A stretch of 64,000 nucleotides of DNA from Lachnospiraceae bacterium. Its GTDB lineage: Bacteria > Bacillota > Clostridia > Lachnospirales > Lachnospiraceae. The position numbers and the translations under genes are program-made. Every line of letters starts with the position of its first letter. Within the stretch, counting starts at the first letter, position 1. Below are positions 43,413 to 52,103 of this stretch, one piece after another. The stretch lies in contig CAJTEY010000001.1 of the NCBI GenBank assembly GCA_910575775.1, positions 434,001 to 498,000 of the forward strand, in the 5' to 3' direction. Below the pieces are notes generated by a model. The model did no database searches. It worked only from the letters and a program-made list of their open reading frames with translations, and was not told the origin of the DNA.

Positions 43413-44309
43413 TCAAACCTGCCCCCGTTTTTTCCCCTTTGTTTTTCCATACAGTCCCGCCTTCAGTTTCTGATAGGCACCCGCCGTCACCTCATTGGAC
43501 GAAAGAAAAGCCCGAAACGGCGCAAGTGTCAAAAACATAACCGTCCTGTACTTTAGAATCTGCCTGCGGCTCATATATTTTTTCACAATATATGCGTGTT
43601 CCGCCGCAGAACGTTTCCTGTTCTCCCCGTCTTCCGAAAAACCCTTCCCCTCATAGGACGCAACCGTCAGCGGCATATAAGCCATAGACGCGTGCGCCCG
43701 GTAATAGCACCAGAGAAAATGCTCGTAATCCGCACGGACTCTGTAACACGTCCGAAATCCCCTCTTCACAAGAAGCCGTCTGTCGTAAAAGCATGCCTGA
43801 TGGCAGGGTACATTGCGGTAACAGGCAAAATCATCTATCACAGGATTGGACATCACATGGGCGCCCGTGGACCGCTCCACAATATTGCCGTAAAAAACCA
43901 CCGGGCATGAACGCTTTTTTTCACCGCTGCAGCTCTGCGCCGCCATCCCTCTTTTCCGCTTTCCATTGTCTGTCCCGGGCACCGTCATTTTGCCGCGCTT
44001 TTCGATCTCCCGCCTCACCCCGGCAAGAACCTCCTCATCTGCAAAATAGTCTCCGCAGTTAAGGAAAAACAGGTACTGCCCCGCCGCATGGGAAACGGCC
44101 CGGTTCATGGCATCGTAAATCCCCTCGTCCCGCTCTCTGAAAAGTTTCAGATCCGCTCCTGTGCGCAGCTTCTCCACAGACCCGTCCGTGGACAGCCCGT
44201 CCTGTACAATGATCTCATAATCCGTCTCCGTCTGTTCCCGGATGCTTGCGATCGTTTTCTGTAATTTTTCGCCTGCGTTGCGGCAGACTACGATGATACT
44301 GAACGTCAT
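43413..44309 (-). CDS. GT2 family glycosyltransferase (WcaA-like)
   Basis: A 298-residue GT-A protein: TFSIIVVCRNAGEKLQKTIASIREQ, YEIIVQDGLSTDGSVEKL, ERDEGIYDAMNRAVSHAAGQYLFFLNCGDYFAD. The DEGIYDAMNR motif is typical of the colanic acid/WcaA-type subgroup. A basic insert (GKRKRGMAAQSCSGEKKRS) lies near residue 115. The C-terminal third is helical. Co-transcribed with the polymerase upstream. Specificity not readable. Confidence 0.85.
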   Translation of the reverse strand: MTFSIIVVCRNAGEKLQKTIASIREQTETDYEIIVQDGLSTDGSVEKLRTGADLKLFRERDEGIYDAMNRAVSHAAGQYLFFLNCGDYFADEEVLAGVRREIEKRGKMTVPGTDNGKRKRGMAAQSCSGEKKRSCPVVFYGNIVERSTGAHVMSNPVIDDFACYRNVPCHQACFYDRRLLVKRGFRTCYRVRADYEHFLWCYYRAHASMAYMPLTVASYEGKGFSEDGENRKRSAAEHAYIVKKYMSRRQILKYRTVMFLTLAPFRAFLSSNEVTAGAYQKLKAGLYGKTKGKKRGQV

Positions 44310-44340
44310 ACTTTTTTATCCCCATAATGCTTCCTTTTAC

Positions 44341-45492
44341 TTACGTCACATCTGACAAAATGTCTACCATCTCGTGGAAGAAAAATGTCTTGTAGGGCAG
44401 GATCAGTACGCCGTCATTGGCACCCTTTTTCAGATACATGACGAAATACGCCACCGCCGCCAAGAGAATGCCTGCCCGGAAAAGACGCCGCCATTTTTTA
44501 TCGGGCACCGCCTTTAAAAGCATCGGCAAAAACAATATCTGGCTTACCATCAGATAATATCCGATCCGCGAGATGATGGGCAGAAAGGAGCAGAACACGT
44601 AGAGAATGAGTGCCCCCAGATTTAAGTATGTGTAAAACCAGAACCGCTGATTCCACGCTTTCTCTTTCTCTATATTTATGTCATTTTTTTCGCCTTCTTC
44701 CCGGCGCCGCATCCAGGACACGATTCCCGCAAAGAGAAGAACCGCAGCGCATCGCAGAATGCTGATATAGCTTGTACCGCCCTCCAGATACTCCGTATCC
44801 TCATAAGTCGGATACAGAAAAACCACCAGTTTCAGATAAAAGTCCTGTAAAAACAAGAAAGTACTGCAAAAAACCGCCGCTATGGCAAGCTGCCATTTTT
44901 TCCACGAAAGGGACGAAAGAAAATAGAGCGGAATCACTACCAGTAGCGACTTGTGGAAAGCCGCGCCCAGACACACCAGAACCACAAATCTTCCCCACTG
45001 CCTCCGCAGCACGAACTTCATGGAGTAAAGCGCCAGGGCAAGCGCCAGATAGTAGCGCACAGTGCTGAACGTCTGGAAGTAATACCCCAGCGTCATAAAC
45101 AGGAAAAAAGTCAGCCCAAATTCATCACTCTGCTCGTACATGGCAAGCAGGAAAAACAACGCTGTCACAAAGGAATAAAACGCAAATACCAGCAAAAAAT
45201 TTTCAAAGCCCGACAGTCCGTAAATCAGTTTGACCAGCAGATTAAATCCAATTTCCGTCGGCACATAGGCATCGCAGTTGACCAGATGCATGAACTCCAC
45301 ATACTTCGCATAATCATTGCCCACATTGAGCCTGCACGCGGAGAGCAGAAACAAAATCAGAAAAATGGCTGTCAGACAGACGCGGTTACAGAGCTGCTGT
45401 CTCGTGATTGTATGAGGTTTTCCCGCCGGATGGCTGTCCACCAGACTTGCAAGAAGCGCCGTCACAGCCGCAATCGTGATATATAAAATCAT
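44341..45492 (-). CDS. EpsG-like polysaccharide polymerase
   Basis: A 383-residue membrane protein with about ten helices (MILYITIAAVTALLASLV, LTAIFLILFLLSACRLN, LLVFAFYSFVTALFFLLAMY). RLNVGNDYAKYVEFMHL and TEIGFNLLVKLIYGLSG match the EpsG family (G-x-D-Y ... E-x-G). This family polymerises exopolysaccharide repeat units outside the membrane, in the role of Wzy. The ATG at 45492 overlaps the stop of the previous gene (ATGA). It is the only polymerase candidate in the operon. Confidence 0.82.
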   Translation of the reverse strand: MILYITIAAVTALLASLVDSHPAGKPHTITRQQLCNRVCLTAIFLILFLLSACRLNVGNDYAKYVEFMHLVNCDAYVPTEIGFNLLVKLIYGLSGFENFLLVFAFYSFVTALFFLLAMYEQSDEFGLTFFLFMTLGYYFQTFSTVRYYLALALALYSMKFVLRRQWGRFVVLVCLGAAFHKSLLVVIPLYFLSSLSWKKWQLAIAAVFCSTFLFLQDFYLKLVVFLYPTYEDTEYLEGGTSYISILRCAAVLLFAGIVSWMRRREEGEKNDINIEKEKAWNQRFWFYTYLNLGALILYVFCSFLPIISRIGYYLMVSQILFLPMLLKAVPDKKWRRLFRAGILLAAVAYFVMYLKKGANDGVLILPYKTFFFHEMVDILSDVT

Positions 45493-46271
45493 CTGCCGCG
45501 CGCCTCCCGCACGCCTGCGCGCATCATAAGAAATGCTTTCCCGACCGATATTTCCCGGCACATCGTTTTTCTGTGGACCCACAAAAACCGAAGGGAAAGG
45601 GGAAGCGCCAGTTTCCCGTAAAGATAATGATAGAGTACGCCCCTGTCACGGAAAAACTTCCGATGATAGCCCGAAAACCATGTGGATTCCCGCTCCTGCT
45701 CCCTGCCAATACATGCGGTATGCGCGTAAATCCGAAGACCCGCTTTCAGGCAGTCCCTCAAAAACAGGCTGTCCTCCCCGTTGCTGTACTTCGCGCCGCC
45801 GCCAAAAAGCAGCGAGTAGTGCACGTTCGCCCTGCGCAGCGCGTCAAGTTTCGCCGAGATGCTGTAAGCCGGATATCTGCCGTAATTGCGGTAAGTGATC
45901 CTGCGGATCTCACGATTCCAGTAAGTCCTGCGGGAAGCTGCGACCTCCACGTTGAAAAGAATCATATCCGCGTCGGGCAGAGATTCATACGCCCTGCGGA
46001 TTTTTTCCGCATAGCCCGAAGCCAGTATGATATCCTCATCAGAAAAAAGCGTCACATCCCCGGATGCGTGTAAAAGCGCAGTATTGCGGCTCAAACCCAC
46101 GCCCCGTTCCGGCATGGAGAAGCACTTCACACGTCCGCTCTGCACCACAAGCGTCTCATAGCCATAGCTGTCGCACTGGTTTACAAGCACCGCATCCGTA
46201 ACGATATTCATTTGTGGAATAAGCTCTGCGGCATTTTTATCCACGGCAGAGACCAGCACCTCAAGCTTCAT
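45489..46271 (-). CDS. GT2-like glycosyltransferase
   Basis: A 260-residue protein. The GT-A core is shortened: LEVLVSAVDKNAAELIPQM, CFSMPERGVGLSRNTALLHASGDVTLFSDEDIIL. SDED replaces DxD, and GEDSLFLRDCLKAGLRIYAH in the second half is the usual acceptor-side motif (EDS/ED). The ATG at 46271 overlaps the chain-length gene by ATGA. The C-terminus is rich in Arg and may contact the membrane. Probably adds a sugar to the repeat unit; unusual N-part makes specificity uncertain. Confidence 0.75.
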   Translation of the reverse strand: MKLEVLVSAVDKNAAELIPQMNIVTDAVLVNQCDSYGYETLVVQSGRVKCFSMPERGVGLSRNTALLHASGDVTLFSDEDIILASGYAEKIRRAYESLPDADMILFNVEVAASRRTYWNREIRRITYRNYGRYPAYSISAKLDALRRANVHYSLLFGGGAKYSNGEDSLFLRDCLKAGLRIYAHTACIGREQERESTWFSGYHRKFFRDRGVLYHYLYGKLALPLSLRFLWVHRKTMCREISVGKAFLMMRAGVREARGR

Positions 46272-47239
46272 TGTTTCCCCAATCTTCCGTAATATTTCCT
46301 CAAAAACCGTCCGTCCGCATCTCTGACCGCCACACCGCACAGTGTGCAGTCCTGCGTCCTTAGCTGCTCTGTCACATAGGACAGGAATGCGCCGTGCACC
46401 GCACCAAAAGGCAGGGACAGTACCACGCCGTCCGCTCTGCGCATTTCCTGCAGCTCCTTCTCTGAAAAGGATTTGCCCCTCTCCACTTCACAAATTTGGA
46501 TATTCCCCACCTTTTCCCGCAAATAGGCGAGATTTGTCTCATAGTCCCGCTTCAGCGTCTCCTCGCCGGAAGCATAACCCAAAAACGACACTTCTGTCAC
46601 TCTTCTGATGTCCCCCGCCACAAAAATACGGTCATCCATCACATAGCATAGGGAAAAGCCGAGAAGGCTGAGAAGCAGTCCCAGAGATGCGCCCAAAAAC
46701 ACAGCCTGCGCCATCCGGCTGTCCGCCACCGCAAGCCGGGCCTCCGTCTTCTGGATCGCATGAATTTCCAGGAACTCTTTTGCCTGTCCGCCATATGTCT
46801 CAAGAGCCTGCACCGCCGCACCGAGAATCGCATCCGTCCGCTCCGCCCTGTGGGTCGTCACCGTGATCGTCAAAAGCCGGATGTCCGAAAGGATCTCCGC
46901 TCTGACTGCCGCCTCCGTCTCCTCCCGCGTATAATCCGCCGGAAGATTCTGAAGCGTTAACTCCATAATCGGATCAGCCGCCATCAGGTCGTTCCATGTG
47001 TAGCCGTTGTACGCCTGATAGACCTCCCCCGTTTCATCCGCCGCAAAATCCAGATACACCTTCGCAAACGCCTGATACTCCCGCTCCGACTCCGGCACCG
47101 TGCGAACGGCCGCATAGACAACCGCCCCAAGAAGCGCGCCCCCGATCAGCGCCCCGAAAATAAGCGGCAGGCGGCCGAGCAGGCACATCATATATTTTTT
47201 TAAATCCATGCCGTCATCGGCATAGCGCCCGTCCTTCAT
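46268..47239 (-). CDS. Wzz/YveK-like chain-length determinant
   Basis: A 323-residue membrane protein. Helix one (LPLIFGALIGGALLGAVVYAAV, about 24-45) and helix two (AVFLGASLGLLLSLLGFSLCYVM, about 175-200) bracket an extracellular region, as in Wzz/CpsC proteins. The last 110 residues (FLGYASGEETLKRDYETNLAYLREKVGNI, RADGVVLSLPFGAVHGAFLSYVTEQL) resemble the start of a CpsD/BY-kinase domain without its P-loop. It probably sets chain length with the EpsG-like polymerase. The ATG at 47239 follows an AAGGA site. Confidence 0.8.
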   Translation of the reverse strand: MKDGRYADDGMDLKKYMMCLLGRLPLIFGALIGGALLGAVVYAAVRTVPESEREYQAFAKVYLDFAADETGEVYQAYNGYTWNDLMAADPIMELTLQNLPADYTREETEAAVRAEILSDIRLLTITVTTHRAERTDAILGAAVQALETYGGQAKEFLEIHAIQKTEARLAVADSRMAQAVFLGASLGLLLSLLGFSLCYVMDDRIFVAGDIRRVTEVSFLGYASGEETLKRDYETNLAYLREKVGNIQICEVERGKSFSEKELQEMRRADGVVLSLPFGAVHGAFLSYVTEQLRTQDCTLCGVAVRDADGRFLRKYYGRLGKQ

Positions 47240-47258
47240 AACATAAATCCTTCCCCTT

Positions 47259-48629
47259 CTACTTCATGGCTGTCGTCTGGTTCTGGTCAACCCCCTCCGT
47301 GCTCTCCGGCTTGATCAGAATTTTCAGCGTCAGAAGCATCAGCTTCAAATCCAGCCACACGGAATACTGCTCGATATAAGTCAGATCCAGCTTCAGTTTA
47401 TTGTAGGGTGTCGTATTGTATTTCCCGTAAACCTGGGCGTAGCCTGCAAGCCCCGCCTTCACCTTCATGCGAAAAGCGAACTCCGGCATCTCCTCCATAT
47501 ACTTTTCAATAATATCCGGCCGTTCGGGTCTCGGCCCGATAAAGGACATCTCTCCCTTTAGGATGTTAAAAAGCTGCGGCAGCTCATCAATCCTTGTGGC
47601 GCGGATGAACCGTCCCACCGGCGTGATCCGGGGATCGTTTTTGGACGCAAGCCTTGCCACGCCGTCCTTCTCCGCGTTCTCTTCCATACTCCTGAATTTT
47701 AAAATATAAAATTCCTTCCTGTCTCGCGTACAGCGGATCTGCTTATATAAGACCGGGCCGCCGTCGTACAGCTTAATCGCCGCCGCCGTAATCAGCATAA
47801 AGGGCGATGCAAACACCAAAAGCAGGACGGAGCAGACCAGATCGATCAGCCGCTTCGCCACCCGCTGTTCCACTTTGAGGGAATACTCTCTTGTCAGATA
47901 AATCGGCGTGTCAAACAGGTGCAGCTGATCCGCGCCCCTGATAAGCACATCCGTAATCTTCGGCATCATATACACACGCACGGACAGACTGTAACAGTAT
48001 TTTAACAGGGCGTTCCTGTCCACCGCAGAAATATCCCACAGCACCACCGCTCCGTAGCCGTTTCCGATCTCCGCTTTGACCGCCTCCATGCCCTCCAAAA
48101 TATTCATGCACTTTTTGATCCGATACTTGTCCTTTCTCGTCTCAAACTTCATCACAATATCGTCAATGGGACGTTCTCCGTGTATGATCAGAATTTCTCT
48201 TGGCGGAAAAGCCTTGTAATAGCAGATATTACAGAAAAACACCCAGACACCTGCAAGCGCGGTCTGAATCAGCATCGTCCAGACGATGGGCCGCACATCC
48301 ACAACCCAGTTCGCCATCAAAGAAATCTGAAAATAGGAGATCACATTGACAAACAACAGGGAAAACAGTTCCGAAATGAACACATCTACGGGTTTCAGGT
48401 AGCCGATCTTTAACGCGCCGTATGTATTCGCAAAGAAAAACAGTAGCACGAAATAGATCAAAAGGATCAGCACATGCCCCTTGAAATAAAACCGAAAATT
48501 CCTGTACACTTTCAAAAACGGGTAGTACGCCGTCAGCCAGAAATACGCATAGACTGCCATCTGGAAGATTAACCCGATAAAAGATAGTTGTAAAATAATC
48601 AGTCTTTTAAATGTCTCCACTTTTCTCAT
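47259..48629 (-). CDS. polyprenyl-phosphate sugar phosphotransferase (WbaP/EpsL-like priming enzyme)
   Basis: A 456-residue polytopic enzyme. Four to five N-terminal helices and a small Rossmann-like middle (EILIIHGERPIDDIV) lead to the catalytic domain: QRVAKRLIDLVCSVLLLVFASPFMLITAAAIKL, LYKQIRCTRDRKEFYILKFRSM, RITPVGRFIRATRIDELPQLFNIL, SFIGPRPERPD. These are the signature motifs of bacterial sugar transferases. It puts the first sugar phosphate on undecaprenyl phosphate. Which sugar is not predictable. Near the head of the operon. Confidence 0.92.
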   Translation of the reverse strand: MRKVETFKRLIILQLSFIGLIFQMAVYAYFWLTAYYPFLKVYRNFRFYFKGHVLILLIYFVLLFFFANTYGALKIGYLKPVDVFISELFSLLFVNVISYFQISLMANWVVDVRPIVWTMLIQTALAGVWVFFCNICYYKAFPPREILIIHGERPIDDIVMKFETRKDKYRIKKCMNILEGMEAVKAEIGNGYGAVVLWDISAVDRNALLKYCYSLSVRVYMMPKITDVLIRGADQLHLFDTPIYLTREYSLKVEQRVAKRLIDLVCSVLLLVFASPFMLITAAAIKLYDGGPVLYKQIRCTRDRKEFYILKFRSMEENAEKDGVARLASKNDPRITPVGRFIRATRIDELPQLFNILKGEMSFIGPRPERPDIIEKYMEEMPEFAFRMKVKAGLAGYAQVYGKYNTTPYNKLKLDLTYIEQYSVWLDLKLMLLTLKILIKPESTEGVDQNQTTAMK

Positions 48630-48633
48630 GGTC

Positions 48634-49467
48634 TTATATCCGCCTCACCGTCGCCCTGTAAGCCCAGAACACAAAATAAAATGCACTGGCAAAAACAGAG
48701 AGTTTCTCCTGTCTGCGGTACAGATTCCAGATCCGCTTCACCGCCTTGCATTTATTGGAAGACAGGGATCCCCTCGGCCTTCTGTAGACTGCAAGCACCT
48801 CGTCAAGCCCGCAGGCTGTATGGCCCGCCCGCAGAATCTGCCACCATGTGGCCGTATCCTCACTCTCCACTTCCGGCATCCGCATCAGTTCATCCGGGAC
48901 AATAGCCCGGTCAAGCACTACCGTGGTTGTGAAGATAATCGTCCGCGACAATGCTTCTTTATAAGTCAGAGTTTCCGGCACGTGCACTACCCTGCCCGTA
49001 GGTCTGGCCGATTCATCCCCAAACTCATAGGCGGAAAACGCAAAACCCGCCCGCTTTTCTTTCATAAAAGAAAGCTGCTTTTCCAGCTTGTCCCAAACCC
49101 AGATATCGTCCGCATCGAGAAAGGCTATATACTGTCCGCCAGCCAGATCCAATCCCGTATTGCGGGCCGCCGCCGCACCCTCATTCCTATTCTTGCAGAT
49201 CAGAACTACTTTTTTTCCCTCTCCGCAAAGGTACTCCTCCATATGTCCTATCTTTTCGGAGGCAGCCGCCGCCGGGTGATGCGGGTATGCCGACAGTGTT
49301 TTTTCAATCGCCTCCACACTGCCGTCCCCGGAGCAGTCATCCACAAGCAGAAGTTCCCATCTGCCGTATGTCTGTGAAAAAACCATCCCGATGGTGTCTG
49401 CAATGTAGGCCGCCGCCCGGTACACCGGCACGATGATGCTGACCAGCCCGGCTTCTCTATTCTTCAA
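48634..49467 (-). CDS. GT2 family glycosyltransferase
   Basis: A 277-residue GT-A transferase: LVSIIVPVYRAAAYIADTI, WELLLVDDCSGDGSVEAIE, NEGAAAARNTGLDLAGGQYIAFLDADDIWVWDKL, then ATTWWQILRAGHTACGLDEVLAVYRRPRGSLSSNK, the acceptor-side end typical of the family. The start overlaps the upstream gene by 11 bases. Part of the operon headed at 50407. Acceptor unknown. Confidence 0.87.
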   Translation of the reverse strand: MKNREAGLVSIIVPVYRAAAYIADTIGMVFSQTYGRWELLLVDDCSGDGSVEAIEKTLSAYPHHPAAAASEKIGHMEEYLCGEGKKVVLICKNRNEGAAAARNTGLDLAGGQYIAFLDADDIWVWDKLEKQLSFMKEKRAGFAFSAYEFGDESARPTGRVVHVPETLTYKEALSRTIIFTTTVVLDRAIVPDELMRMPEVESEDTATWWQILRAGHTACGLDEVLAVYRRPRGSLSSNKCKAVKRIWNLYRRQEKLSVFASAFYFVFWAYRATVRRI

Positions 49468-50407
49468 GTTCCTGTCCTCCGATCTCTTCCCTGACCAGAT
49501 AGATGGGTCTCCTCTTCACTTCCATATATGTCTTTGATAAGTATTGCCCGACAATCCCCATGCAAAACAGCTGCACACCGCTGACCATCATAATAATGCA
49601 GACAAGCGAAGGCCAGCCGGAAGTCGGATCGCCAAACAACAGTTTGCGTACGATCGTCACAATTATCATGATAAAGGCAAGCAGACAGAAGAGCACGCCC
49701 GCCACAGACGCTATGGTCAGCGGCACCGTGGAAAAAGCCATGATACCCTCGAGAGAATACAGGAAGAGCTTCCAGAACGACCATTTCGTCTCGCCTTTTT
49801 TGCGTTCCACATTTTCATATTCCAGCCACTTGGTGTCATAGCCAACCCAGCCGAAAATCCCCTTGGTAAAGCGGTTATACTCCGACATGGACAAAATCGC
49901 ATCCACTACCGGCCTGGTCATCAGCCTGTAATCCCTGGCGCCGTCCACAATTTCCGTTCTGGATATCCTGTTCATAAGTCTGTAAAACATCCTGGCAAAA
50001 AAAGAACGGATAACGGGTTCTCCCTTTCTGGTCACACGCCTGGTCGCCACCGAATCATACCCCTGTTCAATATAAGAGTACATCTCCGGCAGTAGCGAAG
50101 GCGGATCCTGCAAATCCGCATCCATCAGTACGGCAAGATCTCCCCTGCACTTCTGAAGACCCGCATAAATCGCCGCCTCCTTGCCAAAATTGCGGGAAAA
50201 AGAAATCAGGCGTACCCTTCCGTCCTCCTTATGGAGCTTTTTCACCTCGGAAACCGTCTGGTCTTTCGAGCCGTCATCCACATATAATATCTCAAATTCT
50301 ATCTGCTTTTCGTGGAAAAAATCTGTATTTTTACATAATTCATCGTAGAAATCCCTGACATTCTCTTCTTCGTTATAGCAGGGTACAATGACACTGAGTA
50401 GCTTCAT
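49457..50407 (-). CDS. GT2 polyprenyl-phosphate glycosyltransferase (GtrB/DpmI-like)
   Basis: A 316-residue GT2 with two C-terminal membrane helices (FSTVPLTIASVAGVLFCLLAFIMIIVTIV and LVCIIMMVSGVQLFCMGIVGQYL). The catalytic part has VIVPCYNEEENVRDFYDEL, LYVDDGSKDQTVSEV, NFGKEAAIYAGL and LMDADLQDPPSLLPEM, with ADLQDPPE-like motif of the GtrB family. Such enzymes load a hexose onto undecaprenyl phosphate as donor for GT-C transferases, two of which lie downstream. The ATG at 50407 has an AAAGGAG site. First gene of the operon. Confidence 0.9.
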   Translation of the reverse strand: MKLLSVIVPCYNEEENVRDFYDELCKNTDFFHEKQIEFEILYVDDGSKDQTVSEVKKLHKEDGRVRLISFSRNFGKEAAIYAGLQKCRGDLAVLMDADLQDPPSLLPEMYSYIEQGYDSVATRRVTRKGEPVIRSFFARMFYRLMNRISRTEIVDGARDYRLMTRPVVDAILSMSEYNRFTKGIFGWVGYDTKWLEYENVERKKGETKWSFWKLFLYSLEGIMAFSTVPLTIASVAGVLFCLLAFIMIIVTIVRKLLFGDPTSGWPSLVCIIMMVSGVQLFCMGIVGQYLSKTYMEVKRRPIYLVREEIGGQELEE

Positions 50408-50436
50408 AACAGGCTCCTTTCGTGCATACCGATATA

Positions 50437-50445
50437 AGTGTACCA
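50437..50445 (-). promoter_or_regulatory. possible extended -10 element of the polysaccharide operon
   Basis: On the minus strand TGGTACACT, an extended -10, lies 30 bases ahead of the ATG at 50407 and right after the terminator of the previous gene. The -35 (TTCCTT in the terminator T-run) is poor. An operon promoter is needed in this 80-bp gap. Confidence 0.35.
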
Positions 50446-50453
50446 TATTTACA

Positions 50454-50481
50454 TAAAAAAAGGAAGAGACGCATCTCTTCC
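50454..50481 (-). terminator. intrinsic terminator after the Spo0A-type regulator
   Basis: Perfect 8-bp stem GGAAGAGA/TCTCTTCC (50462-50469, 50474-50481) with a four-base loop, followed on the minus strand by seven or more Ts. It separates the regulator transcript from the polysaccharide operon. Confidence 0.9.
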
Positions 50482-50489
50482 CTCACAAT

Positions 50490-50870
50490 TCATATCAGAT
50501 TGTTTTTCAGCCGTATGTAGTCCGCTACAACGGCGATATATTCACTGTTCGTCGGTCTGGTGTACTCCAGTGTATTTGTGTATCCGAACAGTTCTTCAAA
50601 CAAATCGCTGTTCCCTCTGTCCCAGGATACCTCGATCGCATTGCGTATCGCCCGTTCAATTTTCGTGTCTGTCGTCTGGTACATCTTCGCCAGATCAGGA
50701 TAGAGCAGTTTCGTCACACTACCCACCAGTTCCATGTCTTCCACGCACATTCCCACTGCACTTCGCAAAAACTGATAGCCACGCAGATGTGCCGGTATCC
50801 CAAGTTCCAGCATCAGGTCGGAAATTGTTTTCTCAAGTTCCTTCGGACTAATCACATTCTGTTGTGCCAT
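50490..50870 (-). CDS. stand-alone Spo0A C-terminal DNA-binding domain protein
   Basis: A 126-residue protein that is essentially the Spo0A effector domain. TKLLYPDLAKMYQTTDTKIERAIRNAIEVSWDRGN covers the helix-turn-helix and recognition helix, and LFGYTNTLEYTRPTNSEYIAVVADYIRLK is the end of the domain. There is no phospho-acceptor receiver domain, so DNA binding cannot be controlled by the normal phosphorelay. The N-terminal 30 residues are helical. It has its own promoter and terminator. It may bind 0A-box-like sites and control the adjacent polysaccharide operons (inference). Confidence 0.85.
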   Translation of the reverse strand: MAQQNVISPKELEKTISDLMLELGIPAHLRGYQFLRSAVGMCVEDMELVGSVTKLLYPDLAKMYQTTDTKIERAIRNAIEVSWDRGNSDLFEELFGYTNTLEYTRPTNSEYIAVVADYIRLKNNLI

Positions 50871-50904
50871 TCCCCTCTACTCCTTTGCAATTTTGATAAT
50901 TTTT

Positions 50905-50933
50905 GATATATAGTTTCATACTGCTTTCGACAA
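50905..50933 (-). promoter_or_regulatory. promoter of the Spo0A-type regulator
   Basis: On the minus strand TTGTCG (50928-50933), 17-base spacer, TATATC (50905-50910), 35 bases before the ATG at 50870, which has an AAAGGAG site. Confidence 0.5.
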
Positions 50934-51021
50934 TCATATCAAAAATGCATCGCGCTGTAAACGGTAATTTATCGCGCTGAGGAATATTTTTGCACGAAAA
51001 GGCACTTTTTCATGTTCAGTA

Positions 51022-51963
51022 CTACATCCTTGCCTTACTTTCATTTGCCTTAAACCACTCGTAGGCCAGCTTTACACCCTCCTCAAGCTCTACTTTGTGC
51101 TGCCAGCCGAGTCCGTGAAGCTTCGTGACATCCGTAAGTTTTCTGGGCGTGCCGTCAGGCATTGTCTGATCCCAGACAATCTGTCCCGTATAGCCGACCA
51201 CCTTTTTCACCGTCTCCGCCAGCTCTTTGATCGTAATTTCCTTGCCCGTTCCGATATTGACATGCTGTTCCCCGCTGTAATTTTCAAGAAGGAATACACA
51301 GGCGTCCGCCATATCATCCACATACAGAAACTCGCGAAGCGGGGTGCCTGTCCCCCACAACATCACTGTAGGCGCACAGTTCACTTTCGCCTCATGGAAC
51401 TTGCGGATCATCGCAGGCATGACATGGGAGCCCTCCAGATCATAATTGTCGTGCGGCCCATAAAGGTTTGTAGGCATGCAGCTTATGAAATCATCCCCGT
51501 GCTGCCGTTTATAAAACTTGCACATTTCAAGTCCCGCAATTTTGGCAATCGCATACGCCTCGTTCGTCTCCTCCAAAGGCCCCGTCAGCAGCGCATCTTC
51601 CGGGATCGGCTGGGGCGCCATTCTCGGGTAAATACAGGTACTTCCCAAAAAGAGAAGCTTCTTCACCTGATACTCATGGCAGCAGTGAATGACATTACAC
51701 TGAATCTGCATATTGTCGTAGGCAAACTCCGCAGGCGCGGTGTTGTTCGCATTAATGCCCCCCACCTTGGCCGCAGCCAGCACTACCACATCAGGACGTT
51801 CTTTTTCGAAAAAATCCCGCACCTCCTGCTGACTGGTCAAATCAAGTTCTTTGTGTGTCCTGCCTATGATATTTTCATATCCCTTTGCCTGCAGAGACCG
51901 CACAATCGCGCTGCCTACCAGCCCCCTGTGCCCCGCCACGTAAATCTTGTCCGTTTTATTCAT
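51022..51963 (-). CDS. fcl: GDP-L-fucose synthase
   Basis: A 313-residue extended [22 protein letters not shown] is the NADP loop; [61 protein letters not shown] (Tyr-x3-Lys) and [29 protein letters not shown] are diagnostic. It epimerises and reduces GDP-4-keto-6-deoxymannose, made by Gmd upstream, to GDP-L-fucose. The ATG at 51963 follows GGAGG. It has its own promoter at 52018-52046. Confidence 0.95.
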   Translation of the reverse strand: MNKTDKIYVAGHRGLVGSAIVRSLQAKGYENIIGRTHKELDLTSQQEVRDFFEKERPDVVVLAAAKVGGINANNTAPAEFAYDNMQIQCNVIHCCHEYQVKKLLFLGSTCIYPRMAPQPIPEDALLTGPLEETNEAYAIAKIAGLEMCKFYKRQHGDDFISCMPTNLYGPHDNYDLEGSHVMPAMIRKFHEAKVNCAPTVMLWGTGTPLREFLYVDDMADACVFLLENYSGEQHVNIGTGKEITIKELAETVKKVVGYTGQIVWDQTMPDGTPRKLTDVTKLHGLGWQHKVELEEGVKLAYEWFKANESKARM

Positions 51964-52017
51964 ATTGGCTAACCTCCATATCTGTGTACAAATGCCGTTT
52001 TGCCCCAAGCATCTATC

Positions 52018-52046
52018 AGTCTAACATAGGATGCCCCCTTTTACAA
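52018..52046 (-). promoter_or_regulatory. sigma-A promoter of fcl
   Basis: On the minus strand TTGTAA (52041-52046), 17-base spacer and TAGACT (52018-52023), with TG one base ahead of the -10. It sits in the 140-bp gap before fcl. Confidence 0.65.
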
Positions 52047-52103
52047 GAGACGCACCCATGTCCCACAGTCGCTCCGGCACCGAAATACCCCTGTTTCATA
52101 CCG

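Noticed and set aside
51097..51972. Plus-strand frame opposite fcl
   Set aside because: Shadow of a diagnostic GDP-fucose synthase.
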